Part shown: positions 23,863 to 33,677 of the stretch, piece by piece | Numbering within the stretch: position 1 is the first letter of the stretch | How the letters are laid out: each line of letters opens with the position of its first letter | DNA from: G963665495 sp963665495 | GTDB lineage: Bacteria > Desulfobacterota > Desulfovibrionia > Desulfovibrionales > Desulfovibrionaceae | Reading direction: 5' to 3' | Assembly: GCA_963665495.1 (NCBI GenBank) | Contig: OY762289.1 | Location: 1,550,001-1,614,000, forward strand | Length of the DNA stretch: 64,000 bases | The notes under the pieces: model-generated | The model's input: the letters and a program-made list of their open reading frames with translations, nothing else | What the model was told of the DNA's origin: nothing | Databases searched by the model: none | Translations under genes and position numbers: made by a program

Positions 23863-24834
23863 ATGCGGATTGCAATGATTACTGTGAATGATCCGGCAGG
23901 GGTAGGTATTCAGATGGCGAACGCCATCAATAGCCTGACAGAGCATGCCTGCCGCCTGATTACCACGGAATACCGCTACAATTTTGCCTTTGAGAAAGAT
24001 TTGCACGTTCCCGCTCTGGACGAACAAGGGCTGGAAGAACTTGCGGACGTCCTGGCCACCAGTGACCTGTGGCATTTTCATATGGTGTCGGATGAAAATC
24101 TGGCATTGGGGCCATATGTCGTCAAAGATTTTTTCAAAAATCAGGTGTTGGTACATCATCACCACGGCCATCCGGATTTTCGAGGCAATCCTGAAAAGTA
24201 CCAGAAAAAATACCGGGATTTGGGCCGGGAAAATCTGCTGGTAAGTACGCCGGACCTGCTGCGTATGCTTCCTGGGGCGCGCTGGCAGCCAAATTTCGTG
24301 CCCACGGATAACCCGTTGTTCATGCCTCCGGAAGACCCCTTGCCCCCTCTGGAAGGGGTATTGCGTATCGCCCATTCGCCTACCCGCAAAGACTTGAAAA
24401 ATACGGACGAGCTGGTTGAAATAGTATCCCGCCTGAACGCTGAAGAGCCGGATCGGCAATATCAGCTGGATCAGATCGAGAATACGCTCTATGCGGATTG
24501 TTTGCGGCGCAAACAGCGTTGCGACGTGCTGTTCGACCACATGCAGGGGTACTTCGGCATGAGCTCGCTGGAAAGTTTGAGCCAGGGGAAACCAACCATA
24601 GCCGGGGTGGATGACTGGAACATTGACAAGATCTGCGGCTATTTCGGATGCGAATCTGTGCCCTGGATTCTGGCGCGTGACGGGGGCGAACTGACTGCGG
24701 CGCTGCGTCGGTTGATGCATGATCCGGACGAGCGCCAGGCCATCGGGACTGCCAGCAGAGCATTTATGGAGCAAACCTGGAATGCCTCCAGGTGCATATT
24801 GCCTCTTGTTGACTGGTATCAGACCCTTTCATAA
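23863..24834 (+). CDS. Glycosyltransferase, GT-B fold type
   Basis: The 323-residue protein begins MRIAMITVNDPAGVGIQMANAINSL and has the two-domain pattern of GT4-like enzymes. The C-terminal half has CDVLFDHMQGYFGMSSLESLSQGKPTIAG, the acidic sugar-nucleotide-binding region. It probably transfers a sugar in surface-glycan or S-layer modification. ATG 23863 was chosen; an upstream TTG at 23842 is possible. It follows the NeuB-like gene in the same orientation. Confidence 0.75.
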   Translation: MRIAMITVNDPAGVGIQMANAINSLTEHACRLITTEYRYNFAFEKDLHVPALDEQGLEELADVLATSDLWHFHMVSDENLALGPYVVKDFFKNQVLVHHHHGHPDFRGNPEKYQKKYRDLGRENLLVSTPDLLRMLPGARWQPNFVPTDNPLFMPPEDPLPPLEGVLRIAHSPTRKDLKNTDELVEIVSRLNAEEPDRQYQLDQIENTLYADCLRRKQRCDVLFDHMQGYFGMSSLESLSQGKPTIAGVDDWNIDKICGYFGCESVPWILARDGGELTAALRRLMHDPDERQAIGTASRAFMEQTWNASRCILPLVDWYQTLS

Positions 24835-24900
24835 GGATAGAATTCGCTGTGGCATTCCGAAGTTCGGTCCGCCACAGCGTTGGCGATCAGATGTGTCTGG

Positions 24901-27900
24901 TTAGACGTCGAAGAGATGTTCGAGGTCGTCGCGCGTCAGGGATTTCCAGGCGTCCTGGCCGGGGATGATGGCCTCTGCCACATCTTTTTTCATATCCTGC
25001 AGCTTGAGTATCTTTTCTTCCACAGTATTCTGACAGATCATTTTGTACGAAAATACCTGTCTGGTCTGGCCGATACGGTGCGTACGGTCAGTGGCCTGAC
25101 TTTCTACTGCCGGGTTCCACCAGGGGTCATAATGGATGACGTAGTCCGCGCTTGTCAGGTTCAGACCCGTACCGCCAGCTTTCAAGGAAATCAGGAAAAT
25201 GGGAATATCCGGATCATTATTGAAGCGGTCGACCTGGTCGAAGCGGTCTTTGCTCGAACCATCAAGGTAGGCAAAGGGTTTTTCGCTGATGATCAGCCAG
25301 GAGCGGATGATGTGCAGCATTTGCACGAACTGCGAGAACACCAGAACCTTGTGACCTTCGTCGATGATGTCCGAAATCATGTCTTTGAAGGCGTCAAATT
25401 TGCCCGAGGGCAGGTTGGTGCTCACGCCGGGCATGTCGAGCTTGAGCAGGCGCGGGTGGCAGCAGATCTGGCGAAGCTTGAGAAGTGCGTCGAGGATGGA
25501 CATCTGGCTTTTTGCAAGGCCTTTTTCGTCCACGGTCTGCATAACCTGCTCCTTGAGCTTCTTGGCAAGAGCAGCGTACAAATCCATCTGTTCCTCAGCC
25601 AGCGAGCAATAGAAAACGCTCTCGATCTTCGGCGGCAGATCCTTGGCCACTTCGCTTTTTGAGCGGCGAAGGATGAAGGGTTTAACCCGCGTACGCAGAT
25701 AAGACAGGGTTTCTTCGTCTCCGTCCTTGATAGGCTTTACTATGCCGCGTTGAAAGGAGTGCTGCGAGCCAAGGAATCCAGGCATCAGAAATTCGAACAG
25801 CGACCAGAGTTCGAACAAATTGTTTTCAATGGGCGTACCGGACAGACAGATACGGAGCTTTGATGCCAGCTTGCGAACGGAACGCGCGGTGATCGTATTG
25901 GGGTTTTTGATATTCTGGGCTTCGTCCAGAATGATGGCATTGAATTCGTACTTCTGCAGTTCTTCCAGGTCGCGGCGAAGCAAAGCGTATGTCGTAAGGA
26001 TTATGTTGGAATCCTTAATTTTCTTAAACATGTTTTCGCGGCGCGTACCGTAGATGGTCAACAGTTTGAGCGAGGGAACGAATTTGCTTGCTTCACGTTC
26101 CCAGTTGGGCAGAACAGAAGTTGGCACCACAATCAGCGTGGGACCATCGATATTCTGGTCATGTAAATACTGGATAAATGAGAGGGTCTGGATGGTTTTT
26201 CCAAGGCCCATTTCATCGGCCAGGATGCCGCCGAAGCCATACTCCCGCAGAAAGTTCAGAAAGCTCATGCCCTGCAGCTGATAGGGGCGCAGGGTGGCGT
26301 TGAGGGTTTTTGGCTGGGTAACCTGGGTGATTTGTGTGAAATTGTGGATATTGGTCCGCAATTTATTCCAGAAAGAATCCGTCGTGACTTCAGGCAGATC
26401 CTCAAGGATTTTGTCGAGAACCGGGGCTTCGTACTGCTTGAATTTTTTCCTGGGGGGTTTTTCCGGATCAAATCCCAAAGCGCGCAGCTTATGGCCGAGT
26501 TTTTCCAGCCAGCTTTCCGGCAGGCTCGTATAGGATCCATCCTTGAGCTGCACATAGCGTTTTTTCTGGGTCCATGCTTTCCAGATTTTTTCAATGGGTA
26601 CCCGCTGGTCGTCGTATTCAACGGCAAGGTCCAGATTGAACCATTTGTCGTCTTCTTTGCTTTCAAGCTTGGCCACAATGTTGGGCTGCGAGAGACGAAC
26701 CTTGTAACGGGTGAGATTCTTTTCACCATAAATACGATACGTTTCCACCAGCTTCGGGTAGGCGTCCAAAAGGAAGGTGATGGCTTCTTCCGGTTCGAGA
26801 AACCAGATAGAATTGCTGCGCGGCTGGAAATTCATATCCTGCAGCTCATGCGTAAGCTGTGCTTCTTCCGCCTGCGAACGGCGTATCAGAAAAGATTTGC
26901 CGTTGTACTGGTAACTGCCGGTCTGCAAATCCGGGTTGGGACCTGGAAGGCTGTACTCTCCGTGCTGGGTTTCATAAACGTTTTCAATCTGCAGGGTGAG
27001 CAGGCTGCCTTCTTCATCCAGAAAGAGCTTGGGATTGTACTTTGCCTCGGCAAAGATGGGCTTCATGTGTTCGAGAAAAGCTTCCTGGTCCACCAGGTCC
27101 GAGGCCGGGAGCTTGGTCCAGACCCGGTCGAGAAATTCGGAGATTTCCTCCTGGCTGATCAGCGGCGGTGATTTTACCAGCTCCTGGATCAGCTTGGGAG
27201 AAAGGCCCGTTTGTACGGGGTAAAAGCTTTTATTCCAACATACCCAGAGCGGGAGCTGCCCGTAGAAAAATGTTTCATTCTTGAGGATGGAGAAGGGGGG
27301 CTTTCCTTCCCGCCCGAGCATAACGTCGAAAGAGAGGCCATCCGAGCCAAGCTGTGGCTTGAGCATCAGTCGCATGGTCTTGGTTTCAATACGGCAGGGG
27401 TTTTCCGTATCTTGCCAGAACAGGTAGTATTCATTGGCTATAGCCCGGAAAAACCAGGTCAACAACCCGTCCGGAACCTCAATACGGTGTCCTTCATATC
27501 CGATGTACTTTTCAATCTGCTGGCAGACGGAAATAAGTTCCGGAGACAGTTCAACCCAGTCCGGATTGCGAATGATCTGCTCAAGCGTAATCGGGTTTTT
27601 GACTGTGGACAATCCGGATTTGTTTTGCCTGGCGCGAAAAAAAGCAACCTGGAATCGCCCTGGTTCCGGGAAAAAGTTGAACACCAGATAGTGCCGTCCT
27701 GGCTCGGGTTCCGGCTCGGTAGCAAAAAAAGACCGGAAGGTCTGATGCCAGTCGGTTTTTGGAGCGCTGGATTCCTCTTTGGGAGTGGATTCCAGAGAAG
27801 ACAGCAGTTTTAACGCAGTGGCTCCAACATGCCTGCATACTCCGGAAAAAATATCAGGACAATTGCAATTAAAAGAAATGTTGTTGTCCGGAAGAGTGAT

Positions 27901-28107
27901 AGAAATTTCCGGGGAGTAAATTTGGAAATCCTCAGCCTGAATGTTGGCTTCAACTTCCCATATTTTTTCGCCTTTTTTCAGACTGAGTTTTTGAACTCCC
28001 GCATTGCTGATTATATACTGCGCACCATCGAGTATGTATTCAGGAATGGAGTCTGCGACGAAATGCTGAAGCAGGGATTTTACCTTGCTTTCATCGCCTT
28101 TTTCCAT
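24901..28107 (-). CDS. SNF2-family helicase with N-terminal SWIM zinc finger
   Basis: This protein of about 1068 residues has a SWIM-type motif near residues 80-105 (FNCNCPDIFSGVCRH), a long middle region, then an SNF2 ATPase: LADEMGLGKTIQTLSFIQYL (Walker A), LDEAQNIKN (motif II), CLSGTPIENN (III), LISLKAGGTGLNLTSADYV and ATDRTHRIGQ (VI). It should be an ATP-driven DNA translocase that displaces bound proteins, similar to bacterial RapA/HepA-like enzymes. The start is uncertain: ATG 28107 has AAAAGGAG 13 bases upstream, and ATG 28140 would add 11 residues. It stands alone, divergent from the peptide-binding lipoprotein. Confidence 0.92.
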   Translation of the reverse strand: MEKGDESKVKSLLQHFVADSIPEYILDGAQYIISNAGVQKLSLKKGEKIWEVEANIQAEDFQIYSPEISITLPDNNISFNCNCPDIFSGVCRHVGATALKLLSSLESTPKEESSAPKTDWHQTFRSFFATEPEPEPGRHYLVFNFFPEPGRFQVAFFRARQNKSGLSTVKNPITLEQIIRNPDWVELSPELISVCQQIEKYIGYEGHRIEVPDGLLTWFFRAIANEYYLFWQDTENPCRIETKTMRLMLKPQLGSDGLSFDVMLGREGKPPFSILKNETFFYGQLPLWVCWNKSFYPVQTGLSPKLIQELVKSPPLISQEEISEFLDRVWTKLPASDLVDQEAFLEHMKPIFAEAKYNPKLFLDEEGSLLTLQIENVYETQHGEYSLPGPNPDLQTGSYQYNGKSFLIRRSQAEEAQLTHELQDMNFQPRSNSIWFLEPEEAITFLLDAYPKLVETYRIYGEKNLTRYKVRLSQPNIVAKLESKEDDKWFNLDLAVEYDDQRVPIEKIWKAWTQKKRYVQLKDGSYTSLPESWLEKLGHKLRALGFDPEKPPRKKFKQYEAPVLDKILEDLPEVTTDSFWNKLRTNIHNFTQITQVTQPKTLNATLRPYQLQGMSFLNFLREYGFGGILADEMGLGKTIQTLSFIQYLHDQNIDGPTLIVVPTSVLPNWEREASKFVPSLKLLTIYGTRRENMFKKIKDSNIILTTYALLRRDLEELQKYEFNAIILDEAQNIKNPNTITARSVRKLASKLRICLSGTPIENNLFELWSLFEFLMPGFLGSQHSFQRGIVKPIKDGDEETLSYLRTRVKPFILRRSKSEVAKDLPPKIESVFYCSLAEEQMDLYAALAKKLKEQVMQTVDEKGLAKSQMSILDALLKLRQICCHPRLLKLDMPGVSTNLPSGKFDAFKDMISDIIDEGHKVLVFSQFVQMLHIIRSWLIISEKPFAYLDGSSKDRFDQVDRFNNDPDIPIFLISLKAGGTGLNLTSADYVIHYDPWWNPAVESQATDRTHRIGQTRQVFSYKMICQNTVEEKILKLQDMKKDVAEAIIPGQDAWKSLTRDDLEHLFDV

Positions 28108-28313
28108 GATGTTTTCATTACTCCTTTTCAAGCTCGTCATCTCTTGAGAGGTGACGGCGGCAGTCTTGTGGAATTTACTAGTTAATCAAATTTTTAGATT
28201 TTATCAAGCGGCTTGGCTTTTTCATGGGCTTGATTCATAGTCCGTCGATTCTAAATCCGAAAATTATTTTCATCATACTGGAAATGAAAATTATGGCAAT
28301 AGGTGGTAAAAAT

Positions 28314-29987
28314 ATGAAGGCATCCTTAAACTTTTTTTGTGTTGCGGTAGTAATTCTCTTTCTTTTGACTGCTTGCGGGCAAAGTCAACAAGACGCCCAG
28401 GAAGACGACGGCGATCCTATTGTTCTCAGCGAATCCGGTTCAGATGCAACGAATCCAGTGGGCTCTCCGGTGTACGGCGGCCGCCTGGTGAAAGGAATCA
28501 TTGGTGACGCCACAAATTTCATCTATCCTCTGGCGACCGACCAGACCTCACATGAAATTGCGGATCTCCTCTATGTAGCGCCGTTGAAATACGATAAAAA
28601 TTTAAAGATCGTTCCCTGGGCTGCTGAACGATACGAAGTTCTTGAAAACGGCAAAATACTTCGCTTTAAACTTAAGGAAGGCATAAAGTGGGACGATGGT
28701 GTCGAATTAACATCAGCTGATGTGGAATTCACCTACAAACTGATGATCAACCCGAAGACCCCTACCGCTTATGCTGAAGATTTTCTCCTGGTCAAAGAAT
28801 TCAAGGTTCTTGACCGTTATTCCTTTGAAGTTCACTATGATAAGCCTATGGCGCGGTCGCTTGTCACCTGGATGAACGGCATTTTGCCCAAGCATGCGCT
28901 GGAAAATCAGAACTTGCTCAAGACCAAGCTTGCTCGCGAACCTTTGAGCGCTGGTCCCTTTAAATTAACGGAATGGAGCGCCGGCAGGCGAATTGTTCTT
29001 AGTGCCCGCGAAAACTACTTCGAAGGCCGCCCGCATCTTGATGAGATTATTTACAGGGTTATTCCAGATCTTTCAACTATGTTTCTTGAATTGAAAGCAG
29101 GCCATGTGGACATGATGGAGCTTTCACCTGTGCAGTATCTCTACCAGACCAAAGAAAAAAAATGGGATCGGGAGTATCATAAATTTAAGTTTTTATCTTT
29201 TTCCTATCTTTATATGGGGTATAATCTGCAGGACCCTAAATTTTCCGATGTACGGGTGCGGCAAGCTTTTGCCTATGCCGTAAACAAGGATGAAGTGGTC
29301 AAAGGAGCGCTGATGGGCCTTGGGATGCCGGTGATAGGGCCTTATAAACCGGGAACATGGGTCTATGACGATGAGATTACGGATTACGGTTATGATCCGG
29401 AAACGGCAAAGCAGCTGCTGGCCGATGCAGGATGGAAAGATACGGACGATGACGGCGTATTGGATAAAGGGGGTAAGCCCTTTGAATTTACCTTGATGAC
29501 CAACCAGGGCAATACGCAGCGCATTAAAATTGCGACAATTATTCAAAGCAATTTACAGAAAATCGGCGTGAAAGTGACCATACGTACCGTGGAATGGGCT
29601 GCTTTTCTCAAAGAATTTATTGATAAAAAGCGTTTTGAAGCCGTTATCCTGGGCTGGAATATTTTGCAGGATCCTGATATTTATGACGTATGGCATTCCT
29701 CAAAAACCGCACCAGGAATGCTGAACTTCATTGGATACGCCAACGAGGAAGTGGACGCCTTGCTGGAGCGGGGGCGGGGCACGGTCAATCAGGACGATCG
29801 CAAGCGCATCTATTACAGGTTACAGGAAATACTTCACCGGGACCAGCCCTACTGTTTTTTGGCTGTGCCGTATGCATTGCCTATTGTGCAGGCCCGTTTC
29901 CAAGGGATCAAGCTGGCTCCTCAAGGAATTACATATAATTTGACAGATTGGTGGGTGCCCAAGGACGCGCAGCGTTTTCAACGGTAA
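28314..29987 (+). CDS. Periplasmic oligopeptide/solute-binding lipoprotein (SBP family 5)
   Basis: The 557-residue protein starts at ATG 28314 with AGGTGG upstream. It has a lipoprotein signal (VVILFLLTAC, Cys21). Family 5 features follow: IKWDDGVELTSADVEFTYKLM, LSAGPFKLTEWSAGRR, VRQAFAYAVNKDEVVKGALMG and a DTDDDGVLDKGGKPFEF segment. It captures peptides or similar solutes for an ABC importer. No permease or ATPase genes are near, so it must share a transporter encoded elsewhere. Only 22 bp separate it from rel, suggesting a common transcript. Confidence 0.92.
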   Translation: MKASLNFFCVAVVILFLLTACGQSQQDAQEDDGDPIVLSESGSDATNPVGSPVYGGRLVKGIIGDATNFIYPLATDQTSHEIADLLYVAPLKYDKNLKIVPWAAERYEVLENGKILRFKLKEGIKWDDGVELTSADVEFTYKLMINPKTPTAYAEDFLLVKEFKVLDRYSFEVHYDKPMARSLVTWMNGILPKHALENQNLLKTKLAREPLSAGPFKLTEWSAGRRIVLSARENYFEGRPHLDEIIYRVIPDLSTMFLELKAGHVDMMELSPVQYLYQTKEKKWDREYHKFKFLSFSYLYMGYNLQDPKFSDVRVRQAFAYAVNKDEVVKGALMGLGMPVIGPYKPGTWVYDDEITDYGYDPETAKQLLADAGWKDTDDDGVLDKGGKPFEFTLMTNQGNTQRIKIATIIQSNLQKIGVKVTIRTVEWAAFLKEFIDKKRFEAVILGWNILQDPDIYDVWHSSKTAPGMLNFIGYANEEVDALLERGRGTVNQDDRKRIYYRLQEILHRDQPYCFLAVPYALPIVQARFQGIKLAPQGITYNLTDWWVPKDAQRFQR

Positions 29988-30009
29988 CTCCCATGGAAAA
30001 AGAAACACG

Positions 30010-32163
30010 ATGATACGTATCAGTGAAATAATTGAAAAAGTTCAGGGATATATGCCTCAGGAAGGCATTGCCCTGATTCAGAAAGCCTATGTTTTTTCCG
30101 CCAGCGCCCATGCCGGACAGACCAGGCGCTCCGGCGAGCCATATCTTTCGCATCCTTTGGAAGTAGCCAATATCCTAGCGGATATGAAAATGGACGAGGA
30201 CACCATCGTCGCGGGATTGCTGCATGATACGGTGGAAGATACGAAGATTTCCATTGAAGAGGTAGATTCCCTTTTCGGCGAAGAAGTCGCCGATATTGTG
30301 GACGGCGTTACCAAACTCGGCAAAATGAGTTTTGAGTCCAAGGAAGACGCCCAGGCTGAAAGCATCCGAAAAATGATTCTGGCAATGGCGGAGAACATTA
30401 GTGTTCTGATCGTCAAACTGGCAGACAGGCTGCATAATATGCGGACACTGGAATTCATGCCGCAATACAAGCAAAAGCTGATCAGCCAGGAAACTATCGA
30501 CATCTATGCGCCGCTGGCCAACAGGCTTGGTTTGCACCGAATAAAAACCGAATTGGAAGACCTTGGGCTGAAGTACATCCGGCCGGATGTATATTTTCAA
30601 TTATTTGAAGGTGTTTCCAAGCGGCAGACTGTCGGGATCGAGTATGTAAAAAAAGTCACGGGCATTTTGCGGCAGCTGCTGGAAGACAATCTCATCAAAG
30701 GTCGTGTGCATGGTCGGAATAAGCATCTGATGAGCGTATATCGCAAGATGCAACAGCAGAATCTGCCATTGGAACAAATATTCGATCTGATCGCTTTTCG
30801 TGTCATCGTCAATTCGGTCAAGGATTGCTACACCGTTCTTGGGTTGGTTCATAATATGTGGAAACCCATCCCCGGACGGTTTAAGGATTATATTTCCATG
30901 CCCAAGGCCAATATGTACCAGAGTTTGCATACTACGGTCATTGGTCCGGACGCGGAGCGCATTGAAATACAGATCCGTACCATGGAAATGCATCGCGTGG
31001 CTGAGTACGGCGTGGCGGCTCACTGGCTCTACAAAGAGGGCGGCCGGGTCAAGGATAAAGACGTCGGATCCTTTGGCTGGCTGCGCGAAATCGTGGACTG
31101 GCAAAAGCAGGAAGACAATCCGCGTGAATTTATCCGCTCGCTACGTTTTGATTTATTCAAGGACGAAGTCTATGTCTTCACTCCCAACGGACAGGTCAAG
31201 GAACTTCCCGAAGGGGCCACGCCTGTGGACTTCGCCTATCTGATTCATACGGAGATCGGAGACCATTGCACAGGTGCAAAAGTCAACGGACGCCTGGTCA
31301 CACTAAACAGCGAACTGCACAATGGCGATACCGTTGAGATCATCACCGACGCGCATCGAAGGCCCAGCAGGGATTGGCTGAAATTTGTCAAGACCGCCAA
31401 GGCGCGGACTCGGATCAATCACTACATACGTAATGAGGAACGCTCCCGAAGCATCGCGCTGGCCAAGGAATTGCTTGAGAAAGAAGGCCGGCGAATGGGC
31501 ATCAACATTACCAAGGCCTTTAAGGAACACAAGTTTGACGAACTGGCCAAGGAGTTTTCCTTCGGCAGTTCGGATCAGCTGTTGTCCGCGGTGGGGTATT
31601 CCCGCCTGACGCCTAAAAAGGTTCTCAAGCGTTTGCAACTTCGCGAGGAGGAGAAGAACGCTCCACAGGAAAGTGTCGCAGTCGAGCCGGTGGAGGAAAA
31701 GGCGGCAGAGGCACCGCGAACCAAAGGCTCTGATAAAATTAAGATAGAAGGGGTGGACGATGTTCTCATCCACTTCGCCAAATGCTGCAATCCCGTCATG
31801 GGGGACAATATCATCGGGTATATCAGCCACGGCAGAGGACTTACCGTACACACCAGTGATTGCCCCAATGTGCAGAACTTTGAGCCCGAACGGTTGATTC
31901 AGGTTTCCTGGGACGGACTGGAACAGGAAAGCTATCACACCAAAATCAGGATTCTCTGCAAAAATATTCGGGGCGTGCTGGCGAAAATCAGTACCTTGTT
32001 GGCTGATCAGGGGTTGAATATTGATTCCGGACAGTTCAGGTCCAATGTGGATAGCCGGACGCTGCTGCATTTCACCGTGGAAACCACCGATGCCAAACAG
32101 CTTTACGAGACTCTCGAAAAATTGAATTCCATGGATTTTGTGCTTGAGGCCGTGAGAGAATAG
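30010..32163 (+). CDS. Bifunctional (p)ppGpp synthetase/hydrolase
   Basis: This stringent-response enzyme makes and degrades (p)ppGpp. The 717-residue protein has all Rel/SpoT domains in order: an HD hydrolase domain with LSHPLEVANILADM and LLHDTVEDT, a synthetase domain with GRFKDYISMPKANMYQSLHT, a TGS domain (VYVFTPNGQVKELPEGATPV), a helical/zinc-finger region (CCNPVMGDNI) and a C-terminal ACT domain. The RFKD sequence matches the RXKD signature of bifunctional enzymes rather than the EXDD of RelA. The HD residues are intact, so hydrolase activity is expected. The ribosome site is weak. Confidence 0.95.
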   Translation: MIRISEIIEKVQGYMPQEGIALIQKAYVFSASAHAGQTRRSGEPYLSHPLEVANILADMKMDEDTIVAGLLHDTVEDTKISIEEVDSLFGEEVADIVDGVTKLGKMSFESKEDAQAESIRKMILAMAENISVLIVKLADRLHNMRTLEFMPQYKQKLISQETIDIYAPLANRLGLHRIKTELEDLGLKYIRPDVYFQLFEGVSKRQTVGIEYVKKVTGILRQLLEDNLIKGRVHGRNKHLMSVYRKMQQQNLPLEQIFDLIAFRVIVNSVKDCYTVLGLVHNMWKPIPGRFKDYISMPKANMYQSLHTTVIGPDAERIEIQIRTMEMHRVAEYGVAAHWLYKEGGRVKDKDVGSFGWLREIVDWQKQEDNPREFIRSLRFDLFKDEVYVFTPNGQVKELPEGATPVDFAYLIHTEIGDHCTGAKVNGRLVTLNSELHNGDTVEIITDAHRRPSRDWLKFVKTAKARTRINHYIRNEERSRSIALAKELLEKEGRRMGINITKAFKEHKFDELAKEFSFGSSDQLLSAVGYSRLTPKKVLKRLQLREEEKNAPQESVAVEPVEEKAAEAPRTKGSDKIKIEGVDDVLIHFAKCCNPVMGDNIIGYISHGRGLTVHTSDCPNVQNFEPERLIQVSWDGLEQESYHTKIRILCKNIRGVLAKISTLLADQGLNIDSGQFRSNVDSRTLLHFTVETTDAKQLYETLEKLNSMDFVLEAVRE

Positions 32164-32205
32164 GCAAAGCTCGAAGCGTTTTTATCAGGCAAAATCAAGT
32201 AGTGT

Positions 32206-32622
32206 CTATTGCAGCATCAATTTGATTTTTTTACCGATCACCCTGTCGGTGAACGTCCCTTGCTTGACCTCCAGAACATACATCGCCTTTCCGCGTCCAA
32301 TATACGAGGGACAGGGCAGGCCCGGACAGGGGGTTGCCCGTTGGATATCGACCACCACATTGTGTTGATCCACAAAGACCATGTCCAGTGGAATAAGTGT
32401 GTTGCGCATCCAGAAGCTGGCCACTTCCTCTTTTTCATTGATGAAAAGCATGCCGCAGTTTTCGCAGAGTGTTTTGCGAAACATCAAGCCGCGTGTTTTT
32501 TGTTCAGGCGATCTGGCCAACTCGAGACAAATGGTTTTGTTGTCGAGTTCGGCATAAGGTTGGCTTGGACAAAGCCCTCCAAGAGTCAGGCCGGCAGCCA
32601 GCAGCAGATTGATTAAGATCAT
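32206..32622 (-). CDS. DUF192-family secreted protein
   Basis: From ATG 32622 the 138-residue product has a signal peptide (MILINLLLAAGLTLGG) and a DUF192 domain with LARSPEQKTRGLMFRKTL, GMLFIN, VASFWMRNTLIPLDMVFVD and VLEVKQGTF. The family is small and periplasmic with unknown function. Two CxxC-like cysteine pairs (CENC; CPGLPC) are extra to the basic family pattern. The longer frame to 32715 lacks a ribosome site and would bury the signal peptide. Confidence 0.85.
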   Translation of the reverse strand: MILINLLLAAGLTLGGLCPSQPYAELDNKTICLELARSPEQKTRGLMFRKTLCENCGMLFINEKEEVASFWMRNTLIPLDMVFVDQHNVVVDIQRATPCPGLPCPSYIGRGKAMYVLEVKQGTFTDRVIGKKIKLMLQ

Positions 32623-32934
32623 TTGTCTTCGAGTATTTTTTGCAGTTGCAGATCCAAAATGGATTTCAACTGGTTGAAACAACGCATTGATTATATGGAT
32701 TGCCAGATGCAGCAAAGATGCCGCCTGAATTGTAGTTACCTAATATTACGAAAATAATTTGTTCGCAAAATAAATTTCAGGAAAAAAATATATAAAAATT
32801 CCATAGATAGTCTAGACATTTGTTGAATGATCTGGCATCTAATTTTTAACTATAAGGAAACAGCTGCATTATTCAGGGATAATGCGCTTTCGTTTTTGGA
32901 ATAATATTTTGATAAAGGTGGGGTAACAGGCCAT

Positions 32935-33099
32935 ATGTTTATCAGCTTAGAAGAGTTAACCCTTGTTGAATGGATTGTCGGCGGAGTTGGACTTCTTGTG
33001 CTGTTGTTCGCTCTTTGCCGGTTGCTGGGCGCAATTTTTGAGGGTGAGACCAAAAACGATTTTCCAAGATTTGACATGCGGTCCTACAAACAGCGCTAA
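32935..33099 (+). CDS. Small single-span membrane protein, 54 residues
   Basis: ATG 32935 to TAA 33099 encodes a protein with a short acidic start (MFISLEELTLVEW), one strong hydrophobic segment (IVGGVGLLVLLFALCRLLG) and a charged tail ending MRSYKQR. AAAGGTGGGG lies 11-12 bases upstream, and a clear terminator follows at 33183-33222, so it is likely a real monocistronic gene. I do not recognise it. The 312 bases before it (32623-32934) are A+T-rich and hold no other gene. Confidence 0.6.
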   Translation: MFISLEELTLVEWIVGGVGLLVLLFALCRLLGAIFEGETKNDFPRFDMRSYKQR

Positions 33100-33182
33100 T
33101 GAGCGTAGCGATTTTTTCGCTGGAGCATGACAGTTGCTAGGTGCTGCTGTTCTGTTTTGCCGTCCGGTATTTTTAATGATTA

Positions 33183-33222
33183 CGCCGGAATCGTGTGATT
33201 TTTGAGTCACATGATTCCGGCG
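33183..33222 (+). terminator. Terminator after the small membrane protein gene
   Basis: A 16-bp stem with one mismatch (CGCCGGAATCGTGTGA, 33183-33198, with 33207-33222) is followed by a T-rich stretch. Confidence 0.8.
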
Positions 33223-33250
33223 TTGTTTATTTGTGTCATTGTGATATGTT
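33223..33250 (+). promoter_or_regulatory. Candidate promoter of the kor operon
   Basis: TTGTTT (33223-33228) and TATGTT (33245-33250) are 16 bp apart, about 155 bp before korD. It overlaps the end of the preceding terminator. The rest of 33251-33404 has no gene. Confidence 0.4.
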
Positions 33251-33404
33251 AGGGTAAAATTGGTTATGGGCCTCGAGCGCCTGCGGGGGAGTTTTTCAGA
33301 AACGGCAGCCAGTTCGGCTTCTGTGTTTTCCTCGCAGATGCCCCGTCCCGGACCTTGGGGGCGGACGCGTAAACGACGAATCGATAAGCTTTTCGGTTGG
33401 TGCT

Positions 33405-33677
33405 ATGGAAAACAAAACAAAGGGAAAGGGCAAGACAAGAGTTCTTATTTACCCGGATTGGTGCAAAGGCTGCGGGTTATGCGTCAGCTTTTGCCCGTCT
33501 AAGGTGTTTGAACTGGACGAAACCGGAAAATCCAGGGTTGTCCATGAGGAGGAGTGCATCAATTGCGGTTTTTGCGAACTGCATTGTCCGGACTTTGCCA
33601 TCAAAGTAATGCCCAAGGAAGCGGAAGAAGAGCTTCCAGGCGTACCTCAAAAAAACTTCCATAATGGTTCGTCATGA
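33405..33677 (+). CDS. korD: 2-oxoacid:ferredoxin oxidoreductase, delta (ferredoxin) subunit
   Basis: This 90-residue protein is a two-cluster 4Fe-4S ferredoxin with WCKGCGLCVSFCP and CINCGFCELHCPD. It carries electrons from the thiamine-diphosphate centre of KorAB to free ferredoxin. Gene order delta-alpha-beta-gamma is usual for 2-oxoglutarate- or branched-chain-type enzymes. Its stop overlaps the korA start by 4 bp. Confidence 0.9.
   Translation: MENKTKGKGKTRVLIYPDWCKGCGLCVSFCPSKVFELDETGKSRVVHEEECINCGFCELHCPDFAIKVMPKEAEEELPGVPQKNFHNGSS

Noticed and set aside
23536..24774. 412-residue minus-strand ORF
   Set aside because: Runs opposite a glycosyltransferase and the end of a NeuB-like gene; no motif.
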